Positions 15,375 to 24,461 of a stretch of 64,000 nucleotides of DNA are shown one piece after another; positions within the stretch are counted from its first letter, which is position 1; every line of letters begins with the position of its first letter. The DNA is from Aphodovivens avicola (GTDB lineage: Bacteria; Actinomycetota; Coriobacteriia; Coriobacteriales; Eggerthellaceae): the NCBI GenBank assembly GCA_018712515.1, contig DVGW01000020.1, positions 1-64,000 on the forward strand, given 5' to 3'. The notes beneath the pieces were generated by a model. The model did not search any database. It saw only the letters and a list, made by a program, of their open reading frames with translations, and was not told the DNA's origin. Both the position numbers and the translations under genes were made by a program.

Positions 15375-17723
15375 ATGCCGACCGATTTCAACGACCATAC
15401 GAACGACGGGGCGCAACGCCCTCGGAGAAGCGTGCCGCGCCATTCTCGGCCCGCGCAACCGGATCAACAAGCGCATCAGGGGCAGCAGCGCGTTGCGCGC
15501 CACGGTCAGGGTTCGCATGCCGAGGGGCAGGGTGCCCAGCAGCCCGCGCGCTCTTGGCAGGAGATAGGCGCGCAAGGTGATCGATCTACGCGTCAGGCGC
15601 AACCCGGGCAAACCGCGCAACCGTCGCGGGCCGGCCGCCATTCGGCTCCCGCTGGGCAGCGTCCCGCTTCCAACGGACAATCCGGCAGGCGGTCCGCTCC
15701 GCAGCAGCAGCGCCGGCCCTACGCCGGGCAGGCGAACCAACCCTACGCCGGCGCAGCTCCGCAGCAGCCTCGCGCCGCGCGTGCTGCGCAGCGTCCGCAG
15801 TACGGCCAGCCCGCCGTGCAACATCCCGCATCCGGCTACGGGCGGAATCCCTACGCGCAGCAAAACCAGGGCTACGCCTATTCCGATGACGCTCAGCCCG
15901 TCGGATCCTACGGCGACTCTCACGAAACCGTCTACCGCGTGAAGAAGAAGCGCCGCTCGCATCGCGGCCGCAACATCGCCATCGGCATCGCGTGCGCGAT
16001 CCTCGTTCTTGTGATTGCCGCGGGGGCGGGCGGCTACATGCTGCTCCAGTCGGCGCGCACGGTCAAAGCCGACGCCGACCAGGTGATGACGCTTGCGAGC
16101 GGCATGATGGGCAAGGTCGAGGCAGGCGACATGCAGGGGCTGGCGGCGGATGCCGGCTCGATGGCGTCGCTTGCGAGCAAGATGCGCTCCGAGACCGATT
16201 CCCCCTTGTGGACGGCGGCATCCCTGATCCCGGTATACGGATCCGACATCTCCGCCGCCCGCACGCTGGTGGCGGCGTTCGACGACGTCTCCAACGATGC
16301 GCTGGTTCCTCTGTCCGGCGATATCCAGGGCATCTCGCTCAGCAGCATGATGAGCGACGGTCGCATCAATGTCGAGATGTTCCAGACGCTCGCCGAGGGC
16401 CTCTCCGAGGTTGCCCCGGTTGTGACGAGCGCGAACGATTCGGTTCAGGCTATCGGTCAGACCCACATCGACCAGGTAACGGAGCTTGTGGGCACCGCCA
16501 AGTCGGCGATGAGCACGCTGAACGGCGCTGTTGACGCGGCGAACCAGTTCGCGCCGCTCATCCCGCAGATGCTCGGCGCCGGCGGACAGACGCGCGTGTA
16601 CGGTATCGCCGCCATGTCGAGCTCGGAGATCCGTGCGGCGGGCGGTTTCCCCGGCGCGCAAGGCCTCCTCACCGTGGCCGACGGCGTTATCGAGCTAGGT
16701 GAGTTTGGCAGCGTCGTCGACATTCCCTGGTCCCAGGAGGTTCCCATCACCGATGAGGAGAATGCGCTGTTCCAGGGGCCGACGTTCAATGGCGGAGCGA
16801 TGAAGATCACCTCCGGCGATGCGCTTTACAATCCGGACTTCCCTCATGTTGGCAGTCGCATGAAGCAGTTCTGGGCGCTCAACGGCGAGGAGTCGGTTGC
16901 CGGCATCATCGCCGTCGACCCGGTGTTCCTGCAGTACATTCTGGAGGTTACTGGCGGCGTGACGTCGCCGGACGGAACGGTCGTCGATGGTTCGAATGCC
17001 GCGAGCTATCTGATGAACGAAGTGTATTGGGACTATGCGTATGACAACAAGGCCCAAGATGCGGTGTTCGCTGAGGTAGCAAGCATGGCATTCGACAAGA
17101 TCGTGTCAAGCTTGGGTGATGTCGATCCCGCAGCGCTTGTTTCCGCGGTCCAGCGCGGCGTCGACGAGCACCGCTTCCTGGTATGGATGGAGAACGAGCA
17201 GGAGCAGCAGGCGGTTTCCGACCTCGGAGTGTCCGGCGCGGTTCTGACCGATCCGACGACCGCCCAAGTCGGCGTCTATCTGAACGATTACAGCTACACC
17301 AAATCCGAGTACTACGTCAACCTCGACACCGTCGTCGGCGAGAAGACCCAGAACGCGGACGGGTCGGCGACGTACCGCATGGTCACGACGGTCGTGAACA
17401 CCATGGATCCCGCGATGGAATCCGATCTGCCGCCGTACCTGCAGGCGCACAACGGCGGCGCGTACAGCCCCGGCGACCTGATGCTGCGCGCATACGTGTA
17501 CGCGCCCGCCGGCGGCACCGTCGACAACGTCCAGGTGACGGGCGACAACGCGGTGACGATGAACGACGGCACCTACAACGGCATCGACATCTCGTGGGGC
17601 GAGGTGCACCTGCAGCCCGGCCAGACGATGACGATCACCTACACGGTGACGACGTCGCCCGAGGCCGGCGACGTGCCGCTGGATGTGCGCTCCACGCCCA
17701 CGGCGCAAAACGTTCGCGGGTAG
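15375..17723 (+). CDS. DUF4012 membrane-anchored protein with long disordered N-terminus
   Basis: 782 residues from ATG 15375 (CGGAGG at 15361-15366). Residues 1-190 are rich in Gln, Pro, Arg, Ala and Gly and should be disordered and cytosolic. A basic KKKRRSHRGR stop-transfer segment precedes one transmembrane helix at about 200-224. The remaining 550 residues match the layout of DUF4012 proteins: helical region with Ala/Ser-rich heptads, then RVYGIAAMSSSEIRAAGGFPGAQGLL, the signature sequence of this family, and a C-terminal beta-rich domain. The family is found in actinobacterial surface-polysaccharide settings and may act in cell-wall glycan attachment or assembly, but its biochemical role is not established. 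Confidence 0.8.
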   Translation: MPTDFNDHTNDGAQRPRRSVPRHSRPAQPDQQAHQGQQRVARHGQGSHAEGQGAQQPARSWQEIGAQGDRSTRQAQPGQTAQPSRAGRHSAPAGQRPASNGQSGRRSAPQQQRRPYAGQANQPYAGAAPQQPRAARAAQRPQYGQPAVQHPASGYGRNPYAQQNQGYAYSDDAQPVGSYGDSHETVYRVKKKRRSHRGRNIAIGIACAILVLVIAAGAGGYMLLQSARTVKADADQVMTLASGMMGKVEAGDMQGLAADAGSMASLASKMRSETDSPLWTAASLIPVYGSDISAARTLVAAFDDVSNDALVPLSGDIQGISLSSMMSDGRINVEMFQTLAEGLSEVAPVVTSANDSVQAIGQTHIDQVTELVGTAKSAMSTLNGAVDAANQFAPLIPQMLGAGGQTRVYGIAAMSSSEIRAAGGFPGAQGLLTVADGVIELGEFGSVVDIPWSQEVPITDEENALFQGPTFNGGAMKITSGDALYNPDFPHVGSRMKQFWALNGEESVAGIIAVDPVFLQYILEVTGGVTSPDGTVVDGSNAASYLMNEVYWDYAYDNKAQDAVFAEVASMAFDKIVSSLGDVDPAALVSAVQRGVDEHRFLVWMENEQEQQAVSDLGVSGAVLTDPTTAQVGVYLNDYSYTKSEYYVNLDTVVGEKTQNADGSATYRMVTTVVNTMDPAMESDLPPYLQAHNGGAYSPGDLMLRAYVYAPAGGTVDNVQVTGDNAVTMNDGTYNGIDISWGEVHLQPGQTMTITYTVTTSPEAGDVPLDVRSTPTAQNVRG

Positions 17724-17839
17724 CGGGTTTCCGCAGCGGGTTCGATGGCATAATGAAGTTGCCGAGGGGTCGGCGTTCGAGGGTGCGAGCTCGAGAGCGC
17801 CGGCCCTGTTTCGATTGCGGCTGAAAGGCGTGAGGCGAT

Positions 17840-20737
17840 ATGGAGACTGGCGGATCCAAACCCACCGTCGCGGTCATCGGCGCGGGAGTGGTGGGGTGCT
17901 GCATCGCGCGCGAGTTGTGCCGGTTTGCGGTGCGGGTGGTCGTGCTCGAGGCGGGGGACGACCTTGCGTGCGGGGCGACGCGGGCTAACTCGGGGATCGT
18001 GCATGCGGGGTTTGATCCGCAGCCGGGTACGCTCAAGGCGCGCTACAACGCGATTGGATCGGCGCTGTATCCCCGATGGGCTTCTGAACTGGGGTTCGGG
18101 TACTACCGCAACGGGTCGATGGTTGCGGCGTTCTCCGACGAGGAGCTTGCCGGATTGGACGAGCTGATTGCGCGCGGACGCGCCAACGGCATCGGGGGGC
18201 TGCGCATCGTGGACGCCGACGAGGCGCGCGCGATGGAGCCGGCGCTCTCTTCCGAGGTGCGCGGCGCGCTCATCGCCGAGACGGGGGCGATCTGCGACCC
18301 GTACGGCATCACGTACGGCGCCGCCGAGAACGCCGCCGCCAACGGGGCGGAGTTCCTGTTCGACGAGCGCGTCGTGGCGATCGATCGCGCCGCCGCGCCC
18401 CGCTGGCGCATCCGCACCGCCTCCGGGCTTGCCATCGAAGCCGATGCGGTCGTCAACGCCGCCGGCGTCCACGCCGATGACATCAACAACCTGGTCAGCG
18501 CGCATAAGCTCGAGATCACGCCCGTGCGCGGCGACTACATCCTCTACGAATCCTCCCTGGGGTCGCTGTTCCGCCATACGGTCTTCCAGGTGCCGGGGCC
18601 CGCGGGCAAGGGCGTGCTCGTGTCGCCGACGGTCCACGGCAACCTCTTCGTCGGCCCCAACGCTATCCCGCAGCAGTCCAAGGAGAGCCCGGGCACCACG
18701 CGCGAGGGGCTCGCGTTCATCATCGATCGCGCGCGGCGCACGTGGCCGGACTGCTCGACCCGCGGGATGATCACCAACTTCGCGGGACTGCGCGCCTCGG
18801 GCGCCTCGCGCGACTTCGTCGTGGGCGAGGCGGAGGACGCGCCGCGCTTCTTCAACGCCGCCTGCATCGACTCACCCGGCCTCACCGCCGCGCCCGCCAT
18901 CGCCGAGGATCTCTCGCGCCGGATCGCCGGGGCGCTGGCGGCGAGGGAGAACCCTTCGTTCGATCCGATCCGCCGCCCCCGGCCGCTCCTGGCGATGATG
19001 GGCGAGGACGGCATCGAATGCGCCATCGCCGAGGATCCCGCCTGGGGAAACATCGTCTGCAGCTGCTGCAAGGTCTCCGAGGGCGAGATCGTCGCCGCGC
19101 TGCGAGGCCCGCTGCCGGTGCTGTCACTCGACGCGCTCAAGTGGCGCTGCGGTGCGATGATGGGCGAGTGCCACGGCGGCTTCTGCACGTCCAAGATCCT
19201 GCGGATCGTCTGCCGCGAGCTGGAATGCCGGCCCGAGGAGGTGGACAAGCGCCTGCGCGGGTCGTGGATGGTCGCCTCGTCGCGCCCCGATTATGTCGAG
19301 ACGGCGCAGACGGAGGGTTCCGCCGCGTCCGCGCTAGCTCCGGCGCAGGCGGCTTATGACGTCGCGGTCGTAGGCGCGGGGGCTGCCGGCATGGCGGCAG
19401 CTAAGGCGGCCGCTCGGCGCGGCGTTCGCGTGTTGATGGTCGATCGCGGGACGCGCCTCGGCGGCATCCTGGGCCAGTGCGTCCATAGCGGGTTCGGTCT
19501 CGAACGCTATAAGGAGGAGCTCACCGGCCCCGAGTACGCCGAGCGCGAAGGCGCCGAGCTCGCCGATCTTGGAGTCGACGTCGAAGAGGGTGCGACGGTC
19601 CTGTCTGTCTGCCGCGTAGAGGATGCCTCAGCCGGCTTCGAGCTCGGCATCGCAGCCCCTTCGGGTTACCGCCGCGCGCGCTGCCGGGCGCTGGTGCTCG
19701 CGACTGGGTCGCGCGAGCGCGGGTTCGGCGCACTCAACATCGCCGGCGACCGTCCCTCCGGCATCTACACCGCCGGCTCCGCCCAGGCGCTCATCAACCT
19801 GCAGGGTTGCATTCTCGGCCGCCGCGCCGTGGTGCTCGGTTCGGGCGACATCGGGCTCATCATGGCGCGCCGTATGACGCTCGAGGGCATGGAGGTCGTC
19901 GGCGTCCATGAAATCATGCCGCAGCCGTCGGGCCTGCGCCGCAACATCGTCCAGTGCCTCGACGACTTCGGCATCCCGCTCACGCTCTGCTCGACGGTCA
20001 CGCGTGTCGAGGGTGCCCGCCGGCTCGAGGCGGTGTGGGTCTCGTCGGTCGACCCCAAGACGCGCCAGCCCATCCCGGGCACCGAACGGCGCATCGAATG
20101 CGACACGCTCGTGCTGTCAGTGGGTCTCATCCCCGAAAACGGGCTCGCCGACATGCTGGGCTGCGAGAGCGATCCCGCGACGGGCGGACCCAAGGTCGAC
20201 GGGTCGTTCCAGACCAGCGTCCCCGGCGTGTTCAGCTGCGGAAACTCGCTGCACATCCACGATCTGGCGGACTGGGCGTCAGCCGAGGGGGATGCCGCGG
20301 GCGCAGCGGCAGCGACGTGGGCGCTGGAAACAGATGTGGATGCGGGCAGCCGGATGGGTGCCGTCGCGGATGGTATGGCCGATGGGGCTGGAACGGATGG
20401 GTCTGCGCGCTCGGATGCCGCGATGGGCGAGCGTTCCGACGGCGCATCCCGTCCCGGTTCGCCTCGTCTGATCCCCGTCGTCGCGGGCGCGGGCGTGGGA
20501 CACGTCGTTCCCCAGCGCCTCGCTGCGGGCATCTCCGACGCGCAGTTCGAGTTCCGCGTCTCCTCGGTCATCCGCGACGCCGCGTTCGAAGCGGTTGGCG
20601 TTCGCGCCGACGGCGAGGATGTTCTTGCCCGCGGCCGCGCGCGCATCGCCGTGCCAGCCGAGATGGCGCGCCTGCACCTGCGCGACGCCGACGTCTCTCA
20701 TTACGATTCGATTGAGGTGAGGGCCCATGTCCGTTAA
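17840..20737 (+). CDS. Fusion of a GlpA-like FAD dehydrogenase, a [2Fe-2S] BFD domain and a pyridine-nucleotide reductase
   Basis: 965 residues. Residues 1-375 form a DAO-type FAD domain (VAVIGAGVVGCCIA, ATRANSGIVHAGFDP, GDYILYE) like anaerobic glycerol-3-phosphate/2-hydroxyglutarate dehydrogenases. Residues 400-460 form a BFD-like domain with CSCC near 407 and CHGGFC near 445. Residues 505-810 form a second FAD/NAD module (VAVVGAGAAGMAAAK, LVLATGSRERG, VVLGSGDIGLIMA, PGVFSCGN). A low-complexity linker (Gly/Ala/Asp/Met) around 830-870 leads to a C-terminal beta domain. In other anaerobes the first and second modules are separate genes followed by a DUF1667 gene; here they are joined and the DUF1667 gene overlaps the 3' end. 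It probably oxidises a glycerol-phosphate-like substrate in the cytoplasm. Confidence 0.85.
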   Translation: METGGSKPTVAVIGAGVVGCCIARELCRFAVRVVVLEAGDDLACGATRANSGIVHAGFDPQPGTLKARYNAIGSALYPRWASELGFGYYRNGSMVAAFSDEELAGLDELIARGRANGIGGLRIVDADEARAMEPALSSEVRGALIAETGAICDPYGITYGAAENAAANGAEFLFDERVVAIDRAAAPRWRIRTASGLAIEADAVVNAAGVHADDINNLVSAHKLEITPVRGDYILYESSLGSLFRHTVFQVPGPAGKGVLVSPTVHGNLFVGPNAIPQQSKESPGTTREGLAFIIDRARRTWPDCSTRGMITNFAGLRASGASRDFVVGEAEDAPRFFNAACIDSPGLTAAPAIAEDLSRRIAGALAARENPSFDPIRRPRPLLAMMGEDGIECAIAEDPAWGNIVCSCCKVSEGEIVAALRGPLPVLSLDALKWRCGAMMGECHGGFCTSKILRIVCRELECRPEEVDKRLRGSWMVASSRPDYVETAQTEGSAASALAPAQAAYDVAVVGAGAAGMAAAKAAARRGVRVLMVDRGTRLGGILGQCVHSGFGLERYKEELTGPEYAEREGAELADLGVDVEEGATVLSVCRVEDASAGFELGIAAPSGYRRARCRALVLATGSRERGFGALNIAGDRPSGIYTAGSAQALINLQGCILGRRAVVLGSGDIGLIMARRMTLEGMEVVGVHEIMPQPSGLRRNIVQCLDDFGIPLTLCSTVTRVEGARRLEAVWVSSVDPKTRQPIPGTERRIECDTLVLSVGLIPENGLADMLGCESDPATGGPKVDGSFQTSVPGVFSCGNSLHIHDLADWASAEGDAAGAAAATWALETDVDAGSRMGAVADGMADGAGTDGSARSDAAMGERSDGASRPGSPRLIPVVAGAGVGHVVPQRLAAGISDAQFEFRVSSVIRDAAFEAVGVRADGEDVLARGRARIAVPAEMARLHLRDADVSHYDSIEVRAHVR

Positions 20738-21200
20738 CGAATCCCGCAACGGTGCACTCTCGAGCGAGGGCGCACCCGCGACTGGAGCACCGTCCCTGTC
20801 CCACGCCGCCGCGTCCGCACCCGCCGCGCCGCCCGAGAGCACGCGCATCTCCGAGGTCACCTGCATCCGCTGCCCGCTCGGCTGCGCCATAACCGTCGAC
20901 GTGGCTCCCGATGGCGCCGCCGTCTACCGCGAGGACGCTTCGTGCGCGCGCGGCCGCGAATACGCCGTCGCCGAAGTGACCGCGCCCGTGCGCTCCGTCG
21001 CCACGACCATCAACGTCCCCGGCTGCGGCGAGCCTTTAAGCGTCAAGACCGCCGATCCCATCCCCAAACCGCTCATCGCCGACGCGGTCCGCGCCATGAA
21101 AGCCGCTCATGTCGAGCTCCCCGTCCGCATGGGCGACATGGTCCTTCCTGACGTCTGCGGCACCGGCGTCCCCGCCGTCGCGACCAAGAGCCTGCCCTAA
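20727..21200 (+). CDS. DUF1667 small iron-sulphur-type protein, partner of the preceding fusion
   Basis: 157 residues, ATG overlapping the preceding stop by 11 nt with GAGGTGAGGG upstream. After an Ala/Pro/Ser-rich 35-residue leader comes the DUF1667 core: VTCIRCPLGCAITV, then CARGREYAVAEVTAPVRSVATTI and a final PIPKPLI-to-ADV region. The Cys residues (CxxCxxxC plus one) suggest a small metal centre. In glycerol-3-phosphate-dehydrogenase-like operons this protein follows the FAD subunits, so it should form a complex with the 965-residue fusion. The leader is longer than typical for the family. Confidence 0.85.
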   Translation: MSVNESRNGALSSEGAPATGAPSLSHAAASAPAAPPESTRISEVTCIRCPLGCAITVDVAPDGAAVYREDASCARGREYAVAEVTAPVRSVATTINVPGCGEPLSVKTADPIPKPLIADAVRAMKAAHVELPVRMGDMVLPDVCGTGVPAVATKSLP

Positions 21201-21210
21201 GGAAGCTGCC

Positions 21211-21648
21211 ATGATCTACACCGAACTCACCAACAAGGCGCTGCGCATCGCCTACGACGCACACGCGGGACAGCTCGACAAGTGCGGCGTCCCCTACATC
21301 GCGCATCCGCTGCACGTTGCCGAGCAGATGGACGATGAGGCATCCACCTGCGTGGCGCTGCTGCACGACGTCGTCGAGGATTCCGACGTCACGCTCGACG
21401 ACCTGGCGCGCGATTTTCCGCCCGAGGTCATCGAAGGCGTCCGCCTCATGACGCACGAGCCCGGAGTCGACTATCTGGATTACGTGCGCGCCATCAAGGG
21501 CAACCCCATCGCCAAAAAGGTCAAGCTCGCCGACCTCGCCCACAACTCCGACGAGACCCGTTTCGCCGGGCGCCCTGTCGCGCCCGAGGAGCTCGAGCGC
21601 CGCCGCCGCAAATACGCCGCCGCTCGCGAGATCCTGTTGGAGGAGTAG
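21211..21648 (+). CDS. HD-domain hydrolase, RelA/SpoT-type HD
   Basis: 145 residues; ATG 21211 with AAGGAAG upstream, chosen over an in-frame ATG inside the DUF1667 gene. Sequence features are those of a stand-alone RelA/SpoT-like HD phosphohydrolase: KALRIAYDAHAGQ, the first His in YIAHPLHVA, the HD pair in ALLHDVVEDSDVT and a later Asp in KLADLAHNSDETR. There is no synthetase or TGS domain. Such proteins may hydrolyse ppGpp-like or other nucleotides. It lies 10 nt after the DUF1667 stop and may be in the same transcript. Confidence 0.82.
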   Translation: MIYTELTNKALRIAYDAHAGQLDKCGVPYIAHPLHVAEQMDDEASTCVALLHDVVEDSDVTLDDLARDFPPEVIEGVRLMTHEPGVDYLDYVRAIKGNPIAKKVKLADLAHNSDETRFAGRPVAPEELERRRRKYAAAREILLEE

Positions 21649-21863
21649 GAGCCGCATTCCCCGCCTTGCTCCTGATCGCCGCGCGGTGCATCTTCCTTTT
21701 CTCCTCGATAGTGGTATAACGAAATCGCACGAGCGAGACGCGGGGCCGGTGCCCACCCGCCGTCCGGCAGCGCCGCTTCCTGCGACGTCCTCCCGCGAGT
21801 CCGCCGCCCGACGCCTCGGCCCGCGCGCAACTGCAACCGCGATCGAGAGGCGATGATTCCAAG

Positions 21864-22958
21864 ATGAAGATCCAAAGCGTGCGCGCAATCCCCGTCAAGC
21901 TCCCGCTCCCGCATGTGATGGAGTGGGCGACCGGCCGCATGACCGCGCAGTCGCACGTGCTCGTGCGCATCATGACCGACGAGGGCATCGAGGGCATCGC
22001 TGAGGCGATCCCGCGCGAGAACATCTACGGCGAGACGCAGGCGGGCATGGTGCACGTCATCAACGACCATCTGGCGCCGCTGATCATCGGGCTCGACCCC
22101 TTCGACGTCGAGAAGGTCCATGAGAAGATGGACTTCATCAAGAGCAACCTCGCCGCCAAGGGCGGCATCGACGTGGCGCTGTGGGACATCATCGGCAAGG
22201 CGTGCGGCCAGCCGATCCACAAGCTGCTCGGTGGCTACCGCGAGAGCATCGCGCCGAGCCGGATCCTGTGGCTTTCCACCGACGAGGTGCTGGCCGATCA
22301 GGCGCGCGAGCTCAACGAGCGCGGATACCGCGCGTTCAAGGTCAAGGGCGGCGCCGACCCCGACGCCGACATTCGCCGCATCCACCTGCTGCGCGAGGTC
22401 GTCACGCCCGACACCAAACTCTACATCGACGGCAACCAGCTCTACACCTATTTCGGTGCCAAGAAGGTCTACGACGCTACGCGCGGCGAGCTCGACTACT
22501 TCGAGGAGCCGATCGACGCGCAAAACGAGCGCGACCGCGTTCGCCTGGCGCACGCCATCGACATCCCCATCACGGGCGATGAGAGCAACTTCACCCTCGG
22601 CGACATCGCGCACCAGATCGACATCGACGCGCTGTCCATTCTGATGATCAAGATCCCGCGCTCGGGCTTCACGATCGGCCGCAAGGCCGCGTCGCTGTGC
22701 GATGCGTTCCGGCATCCGATGATGATCGGCTCACAGTCCGAAAGCGACCTGGGGATGACCGCGATCATCCACATGGCATGCGGCATGAAGGCGTTCTCGT
22801 ATCCGTGCGAGTTCATGGATTTCGAGCAGGAGGGGCGCCCGAGCCTCATCAACGAGTCGATCCGCTTCGAGGACGGCCGCGTCTTCGCGCCGGACGGCCC
22901 CGGCCTGGGCGTCACCCTCGACGAGGACGCCGTCGCCAAGTACACGGTCGAGCTGTAG
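21864..22958 (+). CDS. Enolase-superfamily (mandelate racemase/muconate lactonizing) enzyme
   Basis: 364 residues. N-terminal capping domain with AIPVKLPLPHVMEWATGRM and the typical GLDPFDVEKVHEKM; barrel with KVKGGADPDADI (K-x-K catalytic lysine), YIDGNQLYT (first metal Asp), DYFEEPID (Glu) and ITGDESNFT (Asp/Glu), then the late IGSQSESDLGM segment. These are the metal ligands and catalytic Lys of the MLE/MR subgroup. Substrate could be a hydroxy acid, sugar acid or dipeptide; the neighbours do not decide it. A possible -10 TATAAC is seen at 21715-21720 in the 215-base upstream gap, without a clear -35. Confidence 0.88.
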   Translation: MKIQSVRAIPVKLPLPHVMEWATGRMTAQSHVLVRIMTDEGIEGIAEAIPRENIYGETQAGMVHVINDHLAPLIIGLDPFDVEKVHEKMDFIKSNLAAKGGIDVALWDIIGKACGQPIHKLLGGYRESIAPSRILWLSTDEVLADQARELNERGYRAFKVKGGADPDADIRRIHLLREVVTPDTKLYIDGNQLYTYFGAKKVYDATRGELDYFEEPIDAQNERDRVRLAHAIDIPITGDESNFTLGDIAHQIDIDALSILMIKIPRSGFTIGRKAASLCDAFRHPMMIGSQSESDLGMTAIIHMACGMKAFSYPCEFMDFEQEGRPSLINESIRFEDGRVFAPDGPGLGVTLDEDAVAKYTVEL

Positions 22959-23020
22959 GGGAGGGTGCACTGCGTGAAAAGGGCGTGAAAAGGAGACGGT
23001 CGCTTGTCGCGTTTCGCAAA

Positions 23021-23104
23021 TGAGAAAAACGGCTGCCCCTTTTTCTCGTCAAAATAGGGGCAGTCGTTTTTAAATGAGAAAAAGTGACTGTCCCTTTTTC
23101 TCAT
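23021..23104. repeat. Double palindromic repeat, terminator-like
   Basis: Two hairpins in tandem follow the enolase-type gene. The first has 16-base arms 23025-23040 and 23056-23071 with one G-U pair. The second, 23074-23104, starts ATGAGAAAAAGTGACTG and ends CCTTTTTCTCAT, almost its own reverse complement. The second reappears in inverted orientation at 29905-29934. Arms end in A- and T-runs, so each could terminate transcription in both directions, here between the convergent enolase-type gene and dtd. Confidence 0.8.
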
Positions 23105-23123
23105 CCTGCGGGTGGGTGCGGGC

Positions 23124-23570
23124 TTACAGCGTGTCGGTGTCCAGCCAGATGGTGAAGGGGCCGCGGTTGACCAGGCTCACGTCCATCATCGCGCCGAACA
23201 CGCCCTGCTCGACGCGCGGCACGTCGGCGCGCGCCAGCTGGCAGAAATGCTCGTAGAGCCGCTCCGCGTCGGCGGGCGCGGCGGCGTCGGTGAACGAGGG
23301 CCGGTTGCCCTTCTTGCAGTTGGCGTACAGCGTGAACTGCGACACCACGAGCACCTCGCCGCCCACGTCCGCCAGCGACAGGTTCGTCTTGCCCTGCTCG
23401 TCGTCGAACACGCGCATGCGCGAGATCTTGCGCCAGAGCTTGGCGGCCTGCTCCTCGGTGTCGTCGGCGCCCACTCCGAGCAGGATCAGGTATCCTTTGC
23501 CGATGCTGCCGACGGTCTCGCCCTCGACGGTCACCCGGGCCTCGGACACGCATTGGACCAGCGCCCTCAT
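23124..23570 (-). CDS. dtd: D-aminoacyl-tRNA deacylase
   Basis: 148 residues, normal length for DTD. It begins MRALVQCVSEARVTV and carries the two signature motifs: SQFTLYANCKKGNRPSF (Ser-Gln-Phe-Thr-Leu plus the KGNRPSF block) and the C-terminal LVNRGPFTIWLDT. In canonical bacterial DTD this second motif reads NxGPVT; here it is NRGPFT. It hydrolyses D-amino acids from mischarged tRNA. The start at 23570 has GGAGGGAGG upstream on the minus strand. It is the last gene of a minus-strand run (nuclease, metallo-hydrolase, dtd) and is followed by the palindromic repeats. Confidence 0.95.
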   Translation of the reverse strand: MRALVQCVSEARVTVEGETVGSIGKGYLILLGVGADDTEEQAAKLWRKISRMRVFDDEQGKTNLSLADVGGEVLVVSQFTLYANCKKGNRPSFTDAAAPADAERLYEHFCQLARADVPRVEQGVFGAMMDVSLVNRGPFTIWLDTDTL

Positions 23571-23626
23571 GCCAAGCCTCCCTCCTGCGCGAGAAACATC
23601 ATCTATCCCGCTTCCTCGTTGCGACA

Positions 23627-23670
23627 GCTAGCGCCATGCAGCGGCTAGTGCCATGCAGCGGCTAGCGCCA
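23627..23670. repeat. Short 17-bp tandem repeat
   Basis: Two and a half copies of a 17-base unit (GCTAGCGCCATGCAGCG) at 23627, 23644 and 23661, the second with one change. The last copy overlaps the stop of the metallo-hydrolase gene, so slippage here would alter only the extreme 3' end. Confidence 0.85.
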
Positions 23671-24321
23671 CTCCATCTTGCGCATGACCTCGATCTTCTC
23701 GTCGACCAACGGCTCGAACTCGTCGACGGCCTCCTTTGCCCCCACGGCGGTGCCGTAGTGCGTCGGGATGACGATACGCGGGCGCAGCCTGTTGACGAAC
23801 GCGGCCGCCTGCGCGGGATCCATCGTGTACGTGCCGCCGATGGGGATGAGTGCCACATCGCAGCGCAGCCCCTCGTTGTCGGGGTTCTGGTCGGTGTCGC
23901 CGGCGATGTAGTAGGTGATATCGTCCATCACCAGCAGGTATCCCAGCCAGCCGTTCTCCTGGGGATGGAAGCCCAGGCGCTCGGGCTCCACGTTGTAGGC
24001 GGGCACGGCGTGGACGACGTTGCCCTCGACCGCCGTCGCCTCGCCTGCCGCGAGCGTGAGCACGGGCAGGCCCGCCGCGGCGGCTTCGCCGGCGCAGCTT
24101 TCGGGGGCGATGAGGATCGTGCCGTCCTTGGCGACCTTCTTGATGTCCTCGGGCGAGAAGTGGTCGTAATGCGAATGGGTGACGATCACCGCGTCCGCGT
24201 CGTGGAACTCCTCGGCCAGGTCGAAGGGATCGAAGTAGAGCACGGCGCCGTATTCGGATTCCATGCGGATGGCGCTGTGGGTGAGCACGCGCACGTTGCT
24301 GAACGGTTCGTGATCGAACAT
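23662..24321 (-). CDS. Metallo-beta-lactamase-fold metal-dependent hydrolase
   Basis: 219 residues; start has GAGGAGA upstream. The H-x-H-x-D-H motif appears as THSHYDHF at about residues 48-55, with further ligands in AGDTDQNP and the C-terminal IPTHYGTAVG. The order AIRMESEYGAVLYFDPF, then HSHYDH, then GTYTMDP resembles the UPF0173/UlaG-like group of small MBL hydrolases acting on phosphodiester or lactone substrates. Function cannot be narrowed. It is separated from dtd by about 90 bases and probably shares a transcript with it. Confidence 0.86.
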   Translation of the reverse strand: MFDHEPFSNVRVLTHSAIRMESEYGAVLYFDPFDLAEEFHDADAVIVTHSHYDHFSPEDIKKVAKDGTILIAPESCAGEAAAAGLPVLTLAAGEATAVEGNVVHAVPAYNVEPERLGFHPQENGWLGYLLVMDDITYYIAGDTDQNPDNEGLRCDVALIPIGGTYTMDPAQAAAFVNRLRPRIVIPTHYGTAVGAKEAVDEFEPLVDEKIEVMRKMEWR

Positions 24322-24461
24322 GGGCTTCTCCTCGGTTCGGGAACGGGGCGCCCGCGCGGCAGCCCTGTTCGGCTGGAGCGGAGGAGGGTCGGCGCCCTGC
24401 TCCGCCTGTGCATTTCATCCCGTCATTGTACGGCAAGGGCCGCCGGGCGGGCGGCGGGCTT

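Noticed and set aside
18103..20890. Several long minus-strand frames opposite the redox fusion gene
   Set aside because: They are shadows of a high-GC plus-strand gene with continuous domain matches; none has motifs or a ribosome site.
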